Counted from the stretch's first letter, positions 8,214-19,545 are shown. The stretch is DNA of 64,000 nucleotides from Acidobacteriota bacterium (GCA_021846275.1 JAJZBZ010000004.1:1-64000), one strand, 5' to 3'. Numbers and translations are program-made. The notes: generated from the letters alone by a model not told the origin.

Positions 8214-9509
8214 TCAGTGGATGGAGAGTTTTGCGCCGGTGGTTTGCGTTATGCCCATGCCGTCCTGCGCGACGACGTGGAAGTTTTTTCCGCTGACCTG
8301 GGCGTAGCCAATGACCATGCCTTTCTGCGCGCTGATGGAGACGTTGTTCAGCGTGATGCCGGGCATGGGAACCTCCGGCAGGCCGACAATGGCTCCGGCA
8401 ATCTTTGCGTTGGTGATGGTCACGTTCTCGACGGTGATGTCGTGGAAGTGCGGCGTGAGTCGACCGAGAGGCTGCGGTTTTTCGCCGGGTTGCGGGAAGA
8501 CCTTCGGGTAGTATTCGCTGATGATGAGGCCGTATTTGACGTTCTTGATCTGCATGTCGCGGAAGGTGATGTTGGAGACATCGTTGCCGCGATCGCGATT
8601 GGCTTTGACGCGGATGCCGTTGTCGGTGCCGTCCATCTGGACGTGTTCGACGAGAATGTTCTGCGCGCCGCCGGCCAGTTCGCTGCCGACGGAGACGCCG
8701 TGGCCGTGAAGGAAGACGCAGTTGCGGATGGTGATGTTTTTGCTGGGTGAGTCGGGGCCGGGTGAGTTGATCATGCCGGATTTGATGGCGATGTCGTCGT
8801 CGCCAACGTCGGCGACGACGTGATCGATGGTGACGTTGGTGCTGGAGAATGGATCGATGGCGTCGGTGTTGGGCGCGTGGGGCGGCGCGAGGACGCGGAT
8901 GTTGCGGATGGTGACATCGTCGGAGTAGTAGGGAACGATCTGCCACATGGGTGAGTTCTGGAAGGTGACGCCTTCGAGCAGGACGTGTTTGCAGTGTTCG
9001 AGCACGACGAGGCGCGGGCGCGTGTGATCGGAGCCGAGGATGCCGGTGTCCTTGATGGCGCGCGCCATGGCCCACCAAGAGGAGCCGTTGCCATCGACGG
9101 TGCCCTGGCCGGTGATAGCGATGTTGGTTGCGCCGTGGGCGCTGATGAGGGATTGCTGGCCGGGAGCGTGGAACTCGGTGCGCGCGGGATAGTCGGCGTG
9201 GTCGGGCGAGCCGAGCAGCGTGGCGCCTTTGTCGAGGTGAAGCGTGACGTTGCTCTTGAGGACGATCGGTGCGCTGAGATACGTTCCGGCAGCGAGCGTG
9301 ACCGTGCCGCCGCCCTGAGCGGAGCAGGTGTCGATGGCTTTCTGGATGGCTGCGGTGTCCTTGGTCGCGCCGTCGGCTTTTGCGCCGTAGGTGTGCGGGT
9401 CGCAGGTGGTCGAGGCAGACGCGGCGAGAGTGAGTGAGGCGATGGCGAGTGAGGCGAACGCGGCGCGAGCGAATGCGCGGCGGTGGTTGGCTGGCGGAGA
9501 AAGCTTCAC
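8214..9509 (-). CDS. Secreted glycoside hydrolase family 28 (polygalacturonase-like)
   Basis: Signal peptide; 'NTDAIDPFSSTNVTIDHVVADVGDDDIAIKSG', 'GHGVSVGSELAGG', 'GIRVKANRDRGN' GH28 catalytic motifs. Confidence 0.92.
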   Translation of the reverse strand: MKLSPPANHRRAFARAAFASLAIASLTLAASASTTCDPHTYGAKADGATKDTAAIQKAIDTCSAQGGGTVTLAAGTYLSAPIVLKSNVTLHLDKGATLLGSPDHADYPARTEFHAPGQQSLISAHGATNIAITGQGTVDGNGSSWWAMARAIKDTGILGSDHTRPRLVVLEHCKHVLLEGVTFQNSPMWQIVPYYSDDVTIRNIRVLAPPHAPNTDAIDPFSSTNVTIDHVVADVGDDDIAIKSGMINSPGPDSPSKNITIRNCVFLHGHGVSVGSELAGGAQNILVEHVQMDGTDNGIRVKANRDRGNDVSNITFRDMQIKNVKYGLIISEYYPKVFPQPGEKPQPLGRLTPHFHDITVENVTITNAKIAGAIVGLPEVPMPGITLNNVSISAQKGMVIGYAQVSGKNFHVVAQDGMGITQTTGAKLSIH

Positions 9510-9570
9510 GGTGGAACCTCGTGGAAGTGCGAATGGAACTGCGGAATTATCATACGCGGAAGATGGCTAA

Positions 9571-9583
9571 GTGGTCCAACCAC
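9571..9583. promoter_or_regulatory. Candidate GntR/FadR-type operator upstream of GH28
   Basis: GTGGTCCAACCAC, perfect palindrome around a 3-bp centre; resembles sites upstream of uxaC. Confidence 0.55.
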
Positions 9584-9716
9584 ATGGCGGATTATTTTGG
9601 ATGAAGCGATTTGAGCCGATTGTGTCTGGATCCGCGATGCAGGCGAGGCGAAGATGCAGGATGCTGCGAATGCCGAGTAAAAATGAGCGGAATGGACCAT
9701 TCCTCCCGCATTTTGC

Positions 9717-9746
9717 TTGACGGGAGGGTTTGTAGGCGGCTATACA
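9717..9746 (+). promoter_or_regulatory. Candidate sigma70-like promoter of the GH28-CE8 gene
   Basis: TTGACG - 18 nt - TATACA, preceded by palindrome GGAATGGACCATTCC (9689-9703). Confidence 0.5.
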
Positions 9747-9862
9747 GGAGGTGCGTCAGAGGTCCGTCCACTATTCGCATGTTGGCGATCGGAGACGGAC
9801 CGCAAAGAGAGGTGCGTCGAAAGCTCCGGGACAGAGAGACGACGAAGGAATCGGGAGGGTGT

Positions 9863-12256
9863 ATGCGTGGCTGGCGGCTTGCAGTGGTGGTTGCGGGATG
9901 GAGTGTTGCGGCGTGCGGGCAGGATACGCGAACGGTGACGGAGCCGCGCCTGCCTGCGGCTTGCGTTGTGTTGCGCGCGCAACTGCATGCCGAGCATGGG
10001 CGGCTGACGGATGGCGATGAGCAGCGGCTGGATACGGAGCGGATTCAGCAGGCGATGGATCATTGTGCTGCGGGGCATGCGGTGGAGTTGCGGGCGTATG
10101 GGGCGAATCAGGTTTTTCTGACCGGGCCGCTGGAGCTGCGCAGCGGCGTGACGCTGGTGGTGGATGCGAATACGGTGCTCGTTGGTTCGCGCGATCCGCG
10201 CGTCTACGATCTCGCGCCGGGAAGCTGTGGCGTGGTGAACAAAAAGGGGCATGGATGCAGGCCGCTGATTCTGGCTGATCATGCGACGGGCAGCGGCGTG
10301 ATGGGCGAGGGATCGATTGACGGGCGCGGCGGGGCGCAGTTGATGGGGCAGAAGCAGACGTGGTGGGATCTGGCGCACGAGGCGAAGCTGCGCGACCTGA
10401 ACCAGAGCGTGCCGTGGATGATGATTCTGCGGCATGCGGATGATTTCACGCTGTATGGGATTACGCTGCGGAACTCGCCGGGATTTCACGTTGCGGTGAA
10501 CAACACGAACGGATTCACGGCGTGGGGCGTGAAGATTATGACGCCGAAGACGGCGCGGAATACGGACGGGATTGATCCGATCTCTTCCGAGAATGTGACG
10601 ATCACGCATTGCTGGATTCACGCCGGCGACGACGATGTGGCGGTGAAGGCGAATGGGAGCGGGCCGATGTCGCATATCTCGGTGGTGCACAATCATTTTT
10701 TTACCGGGCACGGAATGTCGATTGGCAGCGAGACGAATGGCGGCGTGAATCACTTGCTGGTGAGCGATTTGACGATTGATGGGGCGGACAACGGGATACG
10801 GATCAAGAGCGATCGCAGCAGGGGCGGGCTGGTTGAGGATATTCGCTACGAGGATGTGTGCATGCGCGATGTGGCGCATCCGCTGGTGTTCAGCCCGATG
10901 TACACGACGCGCGCGGGGAATTTGTTGCCGGAGTATCGCGGGATCGTGATGAGCGATGTGACGATGGAGGGCAGCGGGCGATACACAATCGACGGGCTGG
11001 ATGCGCAGCACAGGCTGGAACTGACGCTGGATAACGTCTTCGCGCTCGACCAGCAGCACAGCCGATGGGAAGCGTCGCATGCGGCGATTACCGTGGGGCC
11101 GAGGCGCGGGAATCTGGAGATTGCTGGCGAGGATGTTTCGACGGCGGAGATGGCGGGCGCGCGAGCGGGCAAGGCGCTGAACTGCGAGGGACGGTTTGTG
11201 AAATTTCCGGAGCTGACGAGCGCGCCGGAGATGGCGGGCGATGCGCCTGTTGCGGATAAGACGCTGTATGTGGCGGCGGATGGGAGCGGGGATTATTTTT
11301 CGATTCAGCAGGCGCTGGATGCCGCTCCGGACCAGGGTGCCGTGGTGCAGGTGGGGCCAGGGACGTATCGCGAAGTGATTACCGTGCTGAAGCCGAATGT
11401 GACGCTGCGCGGGAGTGGCGAGGCGACGGTGGTGGTGAATGATCGCAGCGCGGGCACGAGCGGAGGGACGACGCACTCGGCGACGGTGAATATTCTGGCG
11501 GATAATTTTCTGGCGGAAAATATCACGTTTGCGAATGATTTCAATCGGACGCATGCGCAGCAGACGGAGGGTTCGCAGGCGGTGGCGCTGCTGGTGAAGG
11601 GGGATCGCGCGATCTTTCACAATGTGCGCGTGCTGGGCAACCAGGACACGCTGTATGCGGGGAGCCGGGACTGCAATCCAGACGGTGCAAGCTGCGCGTC
11701 GGCGCGGCAGTATTTTTCCGACTGCTACATCGAGGGCAATGTGGATTTCATCTTCGGCGATGGCAAGGCTGTATTTGACCACTGCGAGATTCACAGCACG
11801 CCGCATCGCGGAGGCTTTGTGACGGCGCAGTCGAAGCATTATCCCGACGAGGATTCGGGCTATGTGCTGAAAAATTGTCGGCTGACGGGAGATCGCGCGG
11901 AGACGGGCGATGTGTATCTGGGGCGACCGTGGCGGCCGTATTCGACGGTGATCTATCTGAATACGTGGATGGGCGGGCAGATTGATCCGGCGGGCTGGCG
12001 CGAGTGGTCGCCGGGCAAGACGCATTCACTCGATACGGCGTACTACGCCGAGTATGATTCGAGCGGGCCGGGCGGCGGGATGAAGTTGCGGGATCCGCAT
12101 GCGCATTGGCTGACGGCGGCAGAGGCGGCGCGGTATGAGCCGATGCGCTGGCTGGCGGGTACGGATGGGTGGAATCCGCGAGCGGAGCTGGCGGTGCGGG
12201 ATGAGGCTGAGAGCAGCGCGGGGCGCTCGGATTCACGCGGCGTGGGTTCGCGCTGA
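9863..12256 (+). CDS. Bifunctional secreted pectinase: GH28 polygalacturonase fused to CE8 pectinesterase
   Basis: N-terminal half 'NTDGIDPISSENVTITHCWIHAGDDDVAVKANG', 'GHGMSIGSETNGG'; C-terminal half 'VAADGSGDYFSIQQALDAAP', 'GNQDTLYA', 'CYIEGNVDFIFGDGKAVFDHCEI', 'YLGRPWRPYSTVIY'. Confidence 0.9.
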   Translation: MRGWRLAVVVAGWSVAACGQDTRTVTEPRLPAACVVLRAQLHAEHGRLTDGDEQRLDTERIQQAMDHCAAGHAVELRAYGANQVFLTGPLELRSGVTLVVDANTVLVGSRDPRVYDLAPGSCGVVNKKGHGCRPLILADHATGSGVMGEGSIDGRGGAQLMGQKQTWWDLAHEAKLRDLNQSVPWMMILRHADDFTLYGITLRNSPGFHVAVNNTNGFTAWGVKIMTPKTARNTDGIDPISSENVTITHCWIHAGDDDVAVKANGSGPMSHISVVHNHFFTGHGMSIGSETNGGVNHLLVSDLTIDGADNGIRIKSDRSRGGLVEDIRYEDVCMRDVAHPLVFSPMYTTRAGNLLPEYRGIVMSDVTMEGSGRYTIDGLDAQHRLELTLDNVFALDQQHSRWEASHAAITVGPRRGNLEIAGEDVSTAEMAGARAGKALNCEGRFVKFPELTSAPEMAGDAPVADKTLYVAADGSGDYFSIQQALDAAPDQGAVVQVGPGTYREVITVLKPNVTLRGSGEATVVVNDRSAGTSGGTTHSATVNILADNFLAENITFANDFNRTHAQQTEGSQAVALLVKGDRAIFHNVRVLGNQDTLYAGSRDCNPDGASCASARQYFSDCYIEGNVDFIFGDGKAVFDHCEIHSTPHRGGFVTAQSKHYPDEDSGYVLKNCRLTGDRAETGDVYLGRPWRPYSTVIYLNTWMGGQIDPAGWREWSPGKTHSLDTAYYAEYDSSGPGGGMKLRDPHAHWLTAAEAARYEPMRWLAGTDGWNPRAELAVRDEAESSAGRSDSRGVGSR

Positions 12257-12279
12257 GTGAGTTTGCGCGGCGAAATTTT

Positions 12280-13484
<1,205 letters not shown>

Positions 13485-13485
<1 letters not shown>

Positions 13486-14093
13486 TATTCGTCCGCTTCA
13501 AACTCTTTCCATTGACCCTGAGTGAACAGGTGATAAACGGTTTTGGTGTCGATCACGCTGTCGGCTACGGAGTCGTGATCGGGTGTCGTGGGCGGCGCAT
13601 CCTGCGATGCGAAGGCATCGCGAAACTGAGCGGGCGTGGCGGCGTCGATGCCCCAGTTGAAGCCCAGAACGCCGGTGGGATCGTGCTTCTGAAGCCGCGA
13701 AATCTCCTGCCAGCGAGCCAGTTCCATGGGCTGCGTCTCGACGGGCTGTGAGGTGGACGCATCTGCGAAGAAAACGAGCAGAGTGGTTACGCCGCCGACC
13801 GAGCAGAGGACAGCCCAGTCCTCAGAGCCGCGACGCTGGAAACTGCCGTGGATGACGTTCTCCGGGCGATGCGCCTGCCAGGTTTGCGGAATCATGCAGC
13901 CGCGCCGGGTGAGCGTAGCCGCGATGGGCGAGGGAATTTGTGGAAACGAGCTGATGGGCAGGCGCCGAAACTGATAGCTGCGAGTGAGGCCGTTGACGCG
14001 CAGCGAACCGCTGACGACGGACTCGGTCTGAGCGTGCGCCAGCGACGTGGTGGCCAGCAAGAGTAGAAACAGGATGTAAGTTCGCAATCGCAT
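13485..14093 (-). CDS. Secreted hypothetical protein between fadA and fadB
   Basis: 202-aa ORF with signal peptide 'MRLRTYILFLLLLATTSLAHAQ', same strand as flanking fad genes. Confidence 0.7.
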
Positions 14094-14112
14094 CAGAGTT
14101 TTGTACCGATCT

Positions 14113-16560
14113 TCAGTTTCGCAGCGGTTTGCCTGTCTTCAGAGTATGTGCAATGCGTTCCTGCGTCTTGCGCTCTCCGCAGAGCGAGAGAAACGCCTCG
14201 CGTTCGAGATCAAGCAGATGCTGTTCGCTGACGAGCGTGCCCGGTGTGACGTGTCCGCCGCAGAGAACGTGGGCCACTTTGCGCGCTATTTTTTGATCGT
14301 GTTCGCTGGCGAAGCCCGCCTCGCCCATGAGGAAGATTCCCGTCTCCAGCGTGGCCAGCACGGAGGCTCCGGCAACTGCGATGGCCGCACGCGGCTGCGG
14401 AGCGACATAGCCGGTTTCGGCCAGCAGTTGTGCCTGCGCCCTGGCGTCGAGCAGGAGCCGCTCGCGGTGCATGGTGATGCGATCCTGCGGACGCAGCAAT
14501 CCAAGATCGCGCGCCTCCGCAGCGGATGTGGAGACCTTGGCCATCGCAATGGTTTCGAGCGAGCGTTTGAGCGCGACGGCATACTCGGCGGATTGCGCGA
14601 ATTTTGCCGGAGGGTCGCGCGGTTCGGGCGGCGCGAAGGATGCGGCTGCATCGAGCGCGCGCAGAGCCATCTCCTTGGTGCCGCCGCCGCCGGGAATGAG
14701 GCCGACGCCGACCTCGACGAGGCCCATGTAGAGTTCAGCGTGGGGCTGGCGGAGCGCAGCGTGGAGAGCCATCTCCGCGCCGCCACCGAGGCAGAGCGCG
14801 TAGGGCGCAACGACGACCGGACGCGGGCAGAATTTGATGGCTGCGGTCATCGACTGGAAGGCGCGAATGGCGAGATGGACTTCGTCCCAGTCACCCTCCT
14901 GAGCGGCGAGCAAAAGCTGCATGAGATTGGCGCCCACGGAGAAGTTTTCCGCGTCGCTGGTGAGCACGAACGAGGAGAAATTTCGCACCGCTTCGCTGTC
15001 AGCGGCGAGGACCGAGGTGATGAGCGAGACGACATCGCCGCCGATGGCGGATTTCTGCGAGTGCAGCTCGATGCAGCCGATGCCGTCGCCGAGATCGACA
15101 AGCGATGCGCCGGGATTGCCGCGCACGATGCGCTTTGCGTCTGCGCGGAAGCTGGCGACCATGGCGTGGCCGGAGATGGGTTCTATTGGCTCGAAACGCT
15201 GCGTTGCGGGCTGATAAAAGCTGTTGCCTGCGTACCAGCGCGTGATACCTGCGGCGAGCATCGCTTCCACGCGCGCGCTCACGGGCAGGCCGAGAGCCTT
15301 CATGCGCGCGACGGACTCCGCGACGCCGACCGCGTCCCACATGGCAAACGGGCCAAGCTGCCAGTTGAAGCCGGCGCAGATGGCGCGGTCAATGGCCTCG
15401 CCGCTGTCGGCCACTTCGCCGATGCGGTCGGCGGAGTAGTTCCAGACGTTGGCCAGCAGTGGCCAGAGAAACGCCGCGGCTTTGTCCTTTGCAGGATCAG
15501 CGGCGAGCAGTGCGCGCAGGCGCTCCGGCAGGCTGGCGATGTTTTTCGCCATATCGAGCGAGGACAGTTTCGCTTTTTGCAAAGGGCGATATTCCAGCGT
15601 CTTCAGGTCGAGTGCCAGGCGCTCTTCGCTGCCGTCGGGAAGGCGATTTTTGCGATAGAAACCCTGCTTGGTTTTGTCGCCCAGCCAGCGACGCTCGGTG
15701 AGCGTTTGTACGAGGCTGAGCGCAGGGTTGTCTTCGGTGGATTCGCGGAAGTTCGAGGCAACGTGGGCCAGAACGTCGATGCCCACCATGTCGGCCAGGC
15801 GAAAGGTTCCGGTGCGCGGCCAACCGAGCACGCTGCCGGTGAGCGCGTCGACCTCCTCGACGGTGAGATTCTGCTCCAGCACGAGACGCGAGGCACAGAA
15901 CATATTGGCGACGCCGATGCGGTTGGCGATGAAGTTCGGCGTATCGTGCGCCTCGACGACCTGCTTGCCGAGGATGCGATCGGCGAAGCGGGCAAAGCTC
16001 GCCATCCGGCTGCGATCCGTGGCTGCGGTGGGAATGATTTCGAGCAGGCGCATGTAGCGCGGAGGATTGAAAAAGTGAGTGCCGAACCAACGGCTGCGCA
16101 GGTCAGCGGGCATGGCTGCGGCCTCGGCGATTTTTTCGACGGGCAGGCCGGAGGTGTTGGTTGTGAGCAACGCCGACGGCGACAGGTGAGGCAGCACACG
16201 CTGGAGCAGAGCGGCCTTGATGGCGAGGTCTTCGGTGACGGCTTCGATGATCCAGTCGCACTCGCGCAGTCGCGGCAGGTCGTCGTCGAAGTTGCCCGGC
16301 GTGACGAGCGCCGCGCAGGCAGGGGTGAAAAACGCCGCCGGGCGTGTCTTGAGCAGCGCGTCCAGCGCGCCGTTGGCGAGCTTGCTGCGATCACGTGCGG
16401 ATGCGCCTTCCTGCGTCATGTCGAGCAGCAGGCAGGGCAGGCCGGCGTTGGCGAAGTGAGCGGCGATGCGCGCGCCCATGGTGCCGGCACCGAGCACGGC
16501 GACGCGGCGAATCAGGAGGGTTTGTCGGGACGGGGATGGTGAATCGGGAGAGATGCTCAT
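14113..16560 (-). CDS. fadB: 3-hydroxyacyl-CoA dehydrogenase / enoyl-CoA hydratase fusion
   Basis: 'RRVAVLGAGTMGARIAAHFANAGLPCLLLDM', 'SNTSGLPV'-like region, 'HFFNPPRYMRLLEIIP', C-terminal crotonase-like 'PYALCLGGGAEMAL'. Confidence 0.9.
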   Translation of the reverse strand: MSISPDSPSPSRQTLLIRRVAVLGAGTMGARIAAHFANAGLPCLLLDMTQEGASARDRSKLANGALDALLKTRPAAFFTPACAALVTPGNFDDDLPRLRECDWIIEAVTEDLAIKAALLQRVLPHLSPSALLTTNTSGLPVEKIAEAAAMPADLRSRWFGTHFFNPPRYMRLLEIIPTAATDRSRMASFARFADRILGKQVVEAHDTPNFIANRIGVANMFCASRLVLEQNLTVEEVDALTGSVLGWPRTGTFRLADMVGIDVLAHVASNFRESTEDNPALSLVQTLTERRWLGDKTKQGFYRKNRLPDGSEERLALDLKTLEYRPLQKAKLSSLDMAKNIASLPERLRALLAADPAKDKAAAFLWPLLANVWNYSADRIGEVADSGEAIDRAICAGFNWQLGPFAMWDAVGVAESVARMKALGLPVSARVEAMLAAGITRWYAGNSFYQPATQRFEPIEPISGHAMVASFRADAKRIVRGNPGASLVDLGDGIGCIELHSQKSAIGGDVVSLITSVLAADSEAVRNFSSFVLTSDAENFSVGANLMQLLLAAQEGDWDEVHLAIRAFQSMTAAIKFCPRPVVVAPYALCLGGGAEMALHAALRQPHAELYMGLVEVGVGLIPGGGGTKEMALRALDAAASFAPPEPRDPPAKFAQSAEYAVALKRSLETIAMAKVSTSAAEARDLGLLRPQDRITMHRERLLLDARAQAQLLAETGYVAPQPRAAIAVAGASVLATLETGIFLMGEAGFASEHDQKIARKVAHVLCGGHVTPGTLVSEQHLLDLEREAFLSLCGERKTQERIAHTLKTGKPLRN

Positions 16561-16755
16561 GCACGTAACTCCTGTCTGGCATGCATCGCCGCGAAGGCGC
16601 GACGCAAGTGGACCGAACCACTGGAGGATACGGCGACGCGAGCGGCGAGGTCAAACGCCGCTGTTGGGTCTGTGGAGCCGGAAGCGCGAGGGGCGAATTG
16701 CTGATTGACTCAACGGGCGCGTCAGCTTAGCTTCAGACAAGGAGCAAGTCCGGAT

Positions 16756-17481
16756 ATGTCATTGGTTCATCCAATCCTGAACGATGCGGTCGAGCATGCG
16801 CGTACGATCGCGCGGCTCGAAGCCGAGGGCGCGATTCTGCTGCGTCCGGAAACGAGTGTTTTTTCGCCAGCCTCGCAGATTGGCGCTGGCACGGTGATCG
16901 AGCCGGGTGTGCAACTGCTGGGCACGACGCGCATCGGTGTCGGATGCCTGATTCGCAGCGGGTGCGTTCTGGAGAATGCGGAGCTGGGCGATCGCGTCGT
17001 GCTGCGCAACCACTGCGTGGTGACAGACTCCTCGATTGCCTCGGAGGCGACGATAGGTCCGTTCGCGCATCTGCGCCCGGGCAGCCATGTCGCGGAGCAG
17101 GCGCATGTGGGAAATTTTGTGGAGATGAAGAATGCGCGGCTGGGCAAGGGTGCGAAGGCCGGTCATCTGAGCTACCTGGGCGATGCGGCAGTGGGCGCGG
17201 GAGCAAATATCGGAGCCGGAGTAATAACGTGCAACTACGATGGGCAGCGCAAGCATCTGACGGAGATTGGAGCCGGTGCGTTTGTGGGCAGCGACTCGAC
17301 GCTGGTGGCGCCTCTGACAGTGGGTGACGGCGCGTATATCGGCGCCGGATCGTGCATTACGCATGAGGTGCCGTCGAATGCGCTGGCTGTTGGGCGCAGC
17401 CGCCAGATCGTGAAGCCGGAGTGGGCCACCAGGCGCAGAAAAAAGCAGGGAGAGATCAGCGGCAGTTCGCATTCGAGTTGA
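16756..17481 (+). CDS. Stand-alone left-handed beta-helix acyltransferase resembling the GlmU C-terminal domain
   Basis: '[98 protein letters not shown]'. Confidence 0.87.
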   Translation: MSLVHPILNDAVEHARTIARLEAEGAILLRPETSVFSPASQIGAGTVIEPGVQLLGTTRIGVGCLIRSGCVLENAELGDRVVLRNHCVVTDSSIASEATIGPFAHLRPGSHVAEQAHVGNFVEMKNARLGKGAKAGHLSYLGDAAVGAGANIGAGVITCNYDGQRKHLTEIGAGAFVGSDSTLVAPLTVGDGAYIGAGSCITHEVPSNALAVGRSRQIVKPEWATRRRKKQGEISGSSHSS

Positions 17482-17637
17482 TTTGCAATGGACTGATTCC
17501 AACGCTTGATGCGGTCGATAGAAGACTCAGTTGCTTTGGCGTTGTCAAAGAGGCTTGCGCATGGAGGTCTGTGCGAACGACGACAAACAGGCGCATACTA
17601 ATCTGTAGCCCAGGATGGGCGCGGGACGGGGACAGAG

Positions 17638-18744
17638 ATGCAGTCACGGATTCTGATTGTGGACGACGAGGAGCAGTTGCGATCAATGGTCGCGGCCACG
17701 TTGGCGCGTCAGAACTACGAGGTGATTCTGGCAACTGGTGCGAAAGAGGCTCTCGATTGGCTTGATCGCGAACAGTTTGACCTGGTTCTCAGCGATCTTA
17801 TCCTGCACGATGGCTATGGCACGGATCTTCTGGATCGCCTGCGTGCGACGCAGCCGCAGACGCCGCTGGTTGTGGTGACGGCTGTGCAGGATATTGGAAC
17901 TGCGATCAGTTCGATGCGTCGCGGTGCCTACGATTACCTGATGAAGCCGTTTGAGCGCGACCAGTTGCTGACGACGGTGACGCGAGCGCTGGAGCATCGA
18001 CACTCCGTGAATGTGACGCTCACATATCGCGAGAACCTGGAGGAGATTGTCCGCGCGCGCACAAAGCAACTGCGCCAGGCGATCACCGATATCGAGCGGT
18101 CGTATGACATTACGCTGGAGGCGCTGGGCGACGCGCTGGACCTGAAGGATTCGGAGACGGAAGGCCACTCACGGCGCGTCACGGCGTATACGATTGCGCT
18201 GGCGCGGGCGATGAACGTGGATATGGACCGCGTGAAGGTGATTGCGCGCGGCGCGTTTCTGCACGATATCGGCAAGATGGCGATTCCGGATTCGATCCTG
18301 CGTAAGCCTGGAAAACTGACACCGAGCGAGCAGGTGGTGATGCGCGAACACTGCGAGCGGGGATATGAGATTCTGCGCAAGATTCCCTACCTGAAGGAAG
18401 TGGCCGAGATCGTTCACTCCCACCAGGAGCACTACGACGGGACGGGCTATCCGCGCGGGCTGGTGGGCGACAGGATTCCGCTGGGTGCCCGCATCTTTGC
18501 AGTGGCAGATACGCTGGACGCGATTACCAGCGACCGCCCGTATCGCAATGCGCAGACATTCGACGTGGCTCGGCAGGAGATTCTGCGCTGCTCCGGCTCG
18601 CAGTTTGATCCCACCGTGGTCGAGGTCTTCGTCAAGGTTCCCAGCAGCCTCTGGGTCGATCTCCGGCGCGAGATTGAAAGCAAACCGCGACAACTGGCTG
18701 AGATCGACGAGGAAGTCCAGAAGTACGTCATCTCCCAGGTATGA
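17638..18744 (+). CDS. Response regulator with HD-GYP output domain
   Basis: N-terminal receiver 'ILIVDDEEQLRSMVA'; C-terminal 'HDIGKMAIPDSILRKPGKLTPSE', 'HQEHYDGTGYPRGL'. Confidence 0.92.
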   Translation: MQSRILIVDDEEQLRSMVAATLARQNYEVILATGAKEALDWLDREQFDLVLSDLILHDGYGTDLLDRLRATQPQTPLVVVTAVQDIGTAISSMRRGAYDYLMKPFERDQLLTTVTRALEHRHSVNVTLTYRENLEEIVRARTKQLRQAITDIERSYDITLEALGDALDLKDSETEGHSRRVTAYTIALARAMNVDMDRVKVIARGAFLHDIGKMAIPDSILRKPGKLTPSEQVVMREHCERGYEILRKIPYLKEVAEIVHSHQEHYDGTGYPRGLVGDRIPLGARIFAVADTLDAITSDRPYRNAQTFDVARQEILRCSGSQFDPTVVEVFVKVPSSLWVDLRREIESKPRQLAEIDEEVQKYVISQV

Positions 18745-18765
18745 TGCCTGATCAGGAGGATTTCC

Positions 18766-19050
18766 ATGCCATTGCTGAATTCCGATCAGTTGAACCAAGC
18801 CGCACGAAATCTGCCGATGTGGACCGTGGACGCGGGTGCGTTGCAGCGGAGCTTTGAGTTCAGGGATTTTGTCGCGGCAATGCAGTTTGTAAATGCGGTA
18901 GCCGCTCTGGCAGAGCAGCACGGGCACCATCCCGACATCGATATCCGCTACAACCAGGTGCTGATTCGTACCTGGAGCCATGACTCCGGCGGCGTGACCG
19001 AGCGGGATTTTCGCCTGGCGCAAGCCGTCGATTCCACCGTTTCACAATAG
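18766..19050 (+). CDS. phhB: 4a-hydroxytetrahydrobiopterin dehydratase
   Basis: 'FVNAVAALAEQHGHHPDIDIRYNQVLIRTWSHDSGGVTERDFRLA' PCD motif. Confidence 0.9.
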   Translation: MPLLNSDQLNQAARNLPMWTVDAGALQRSFEFRDFVAAMQFVNAVAALAEQHGHHPDIDIRYNQVLIRTWSHDSGGVTERDFRLAQAVDSTVSQ

Positions 19051-19436
19051 TTCGGGCCGTCTTTCCGCGCATCCGATGGGCGCGGATGAGCACAATTTCA
19101 TCGATTGAATTTCAATACAAAAAAGCATATTTTGTGCGGGTCTATGTTTTTGCGTAGCCGCGTGAACGCCGATTGGTCGATAGCCTGAGAGCAGTTCGAC
19201 TGACAGACGTAATGCGGATCGGATGAATACGAATATGTCCGCCTCCTCTGTCTGAATATCAAATCGATTGTTTTCATTTACTTATAGAAACTCTAGCAGG
19301 GTTCTTGTATTTCGGAGTTCGGGTAGGTTGGTGTAATCCGCTCGATTTACCGTCTGAGAGCGTTCTCGTGGAGATTTCAGAAATTTACAAATATTTTGAT
19401 TTTGGTATTTATTTTTCAGAAAATCTATTGTAAGCT

Positions 19437-19545
19437 GTAGATGTTGTGGTCGAGGTGGTACTGAGTCTCCCACCTCTGATCGCACAAGAAGTAAGTTGCG
19501 TCACTGGCCTCCCGGCACGAACTCTCGTTCGTGCCGTCTTTTTTT
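19437..19545 (+). ncRNA. Candidate small RNA or leader with internal hairpin and intrinsic terminator
   Basis: GAGGTGG-TACTGAGTCTC-CCACCTC hairpin followed by CGGCACGAACTCTCGTTCGTGCCG + T-run; in an AT-richer noncoding gap. Confidence 0.5.
19513..19545 (+). terminator. Rho-independent terminator
   Basis: CGGCACGAA-CTCTCG-TTCGTGCCG-TCTTTTTTT. Confidence 0.85.

Noticed and set aside
9740-12025. 761-aa minus-strand ORF antisense to GH28-CE8
   Set aside because: Low-complexity R/H/P composition and no family motif; an antisense artefact.
14101-16542. 813-aa plus-strand ORF antisense to fadB
   Set aside because: Mirror frame of a well-supported FadB; no recognisable motif.
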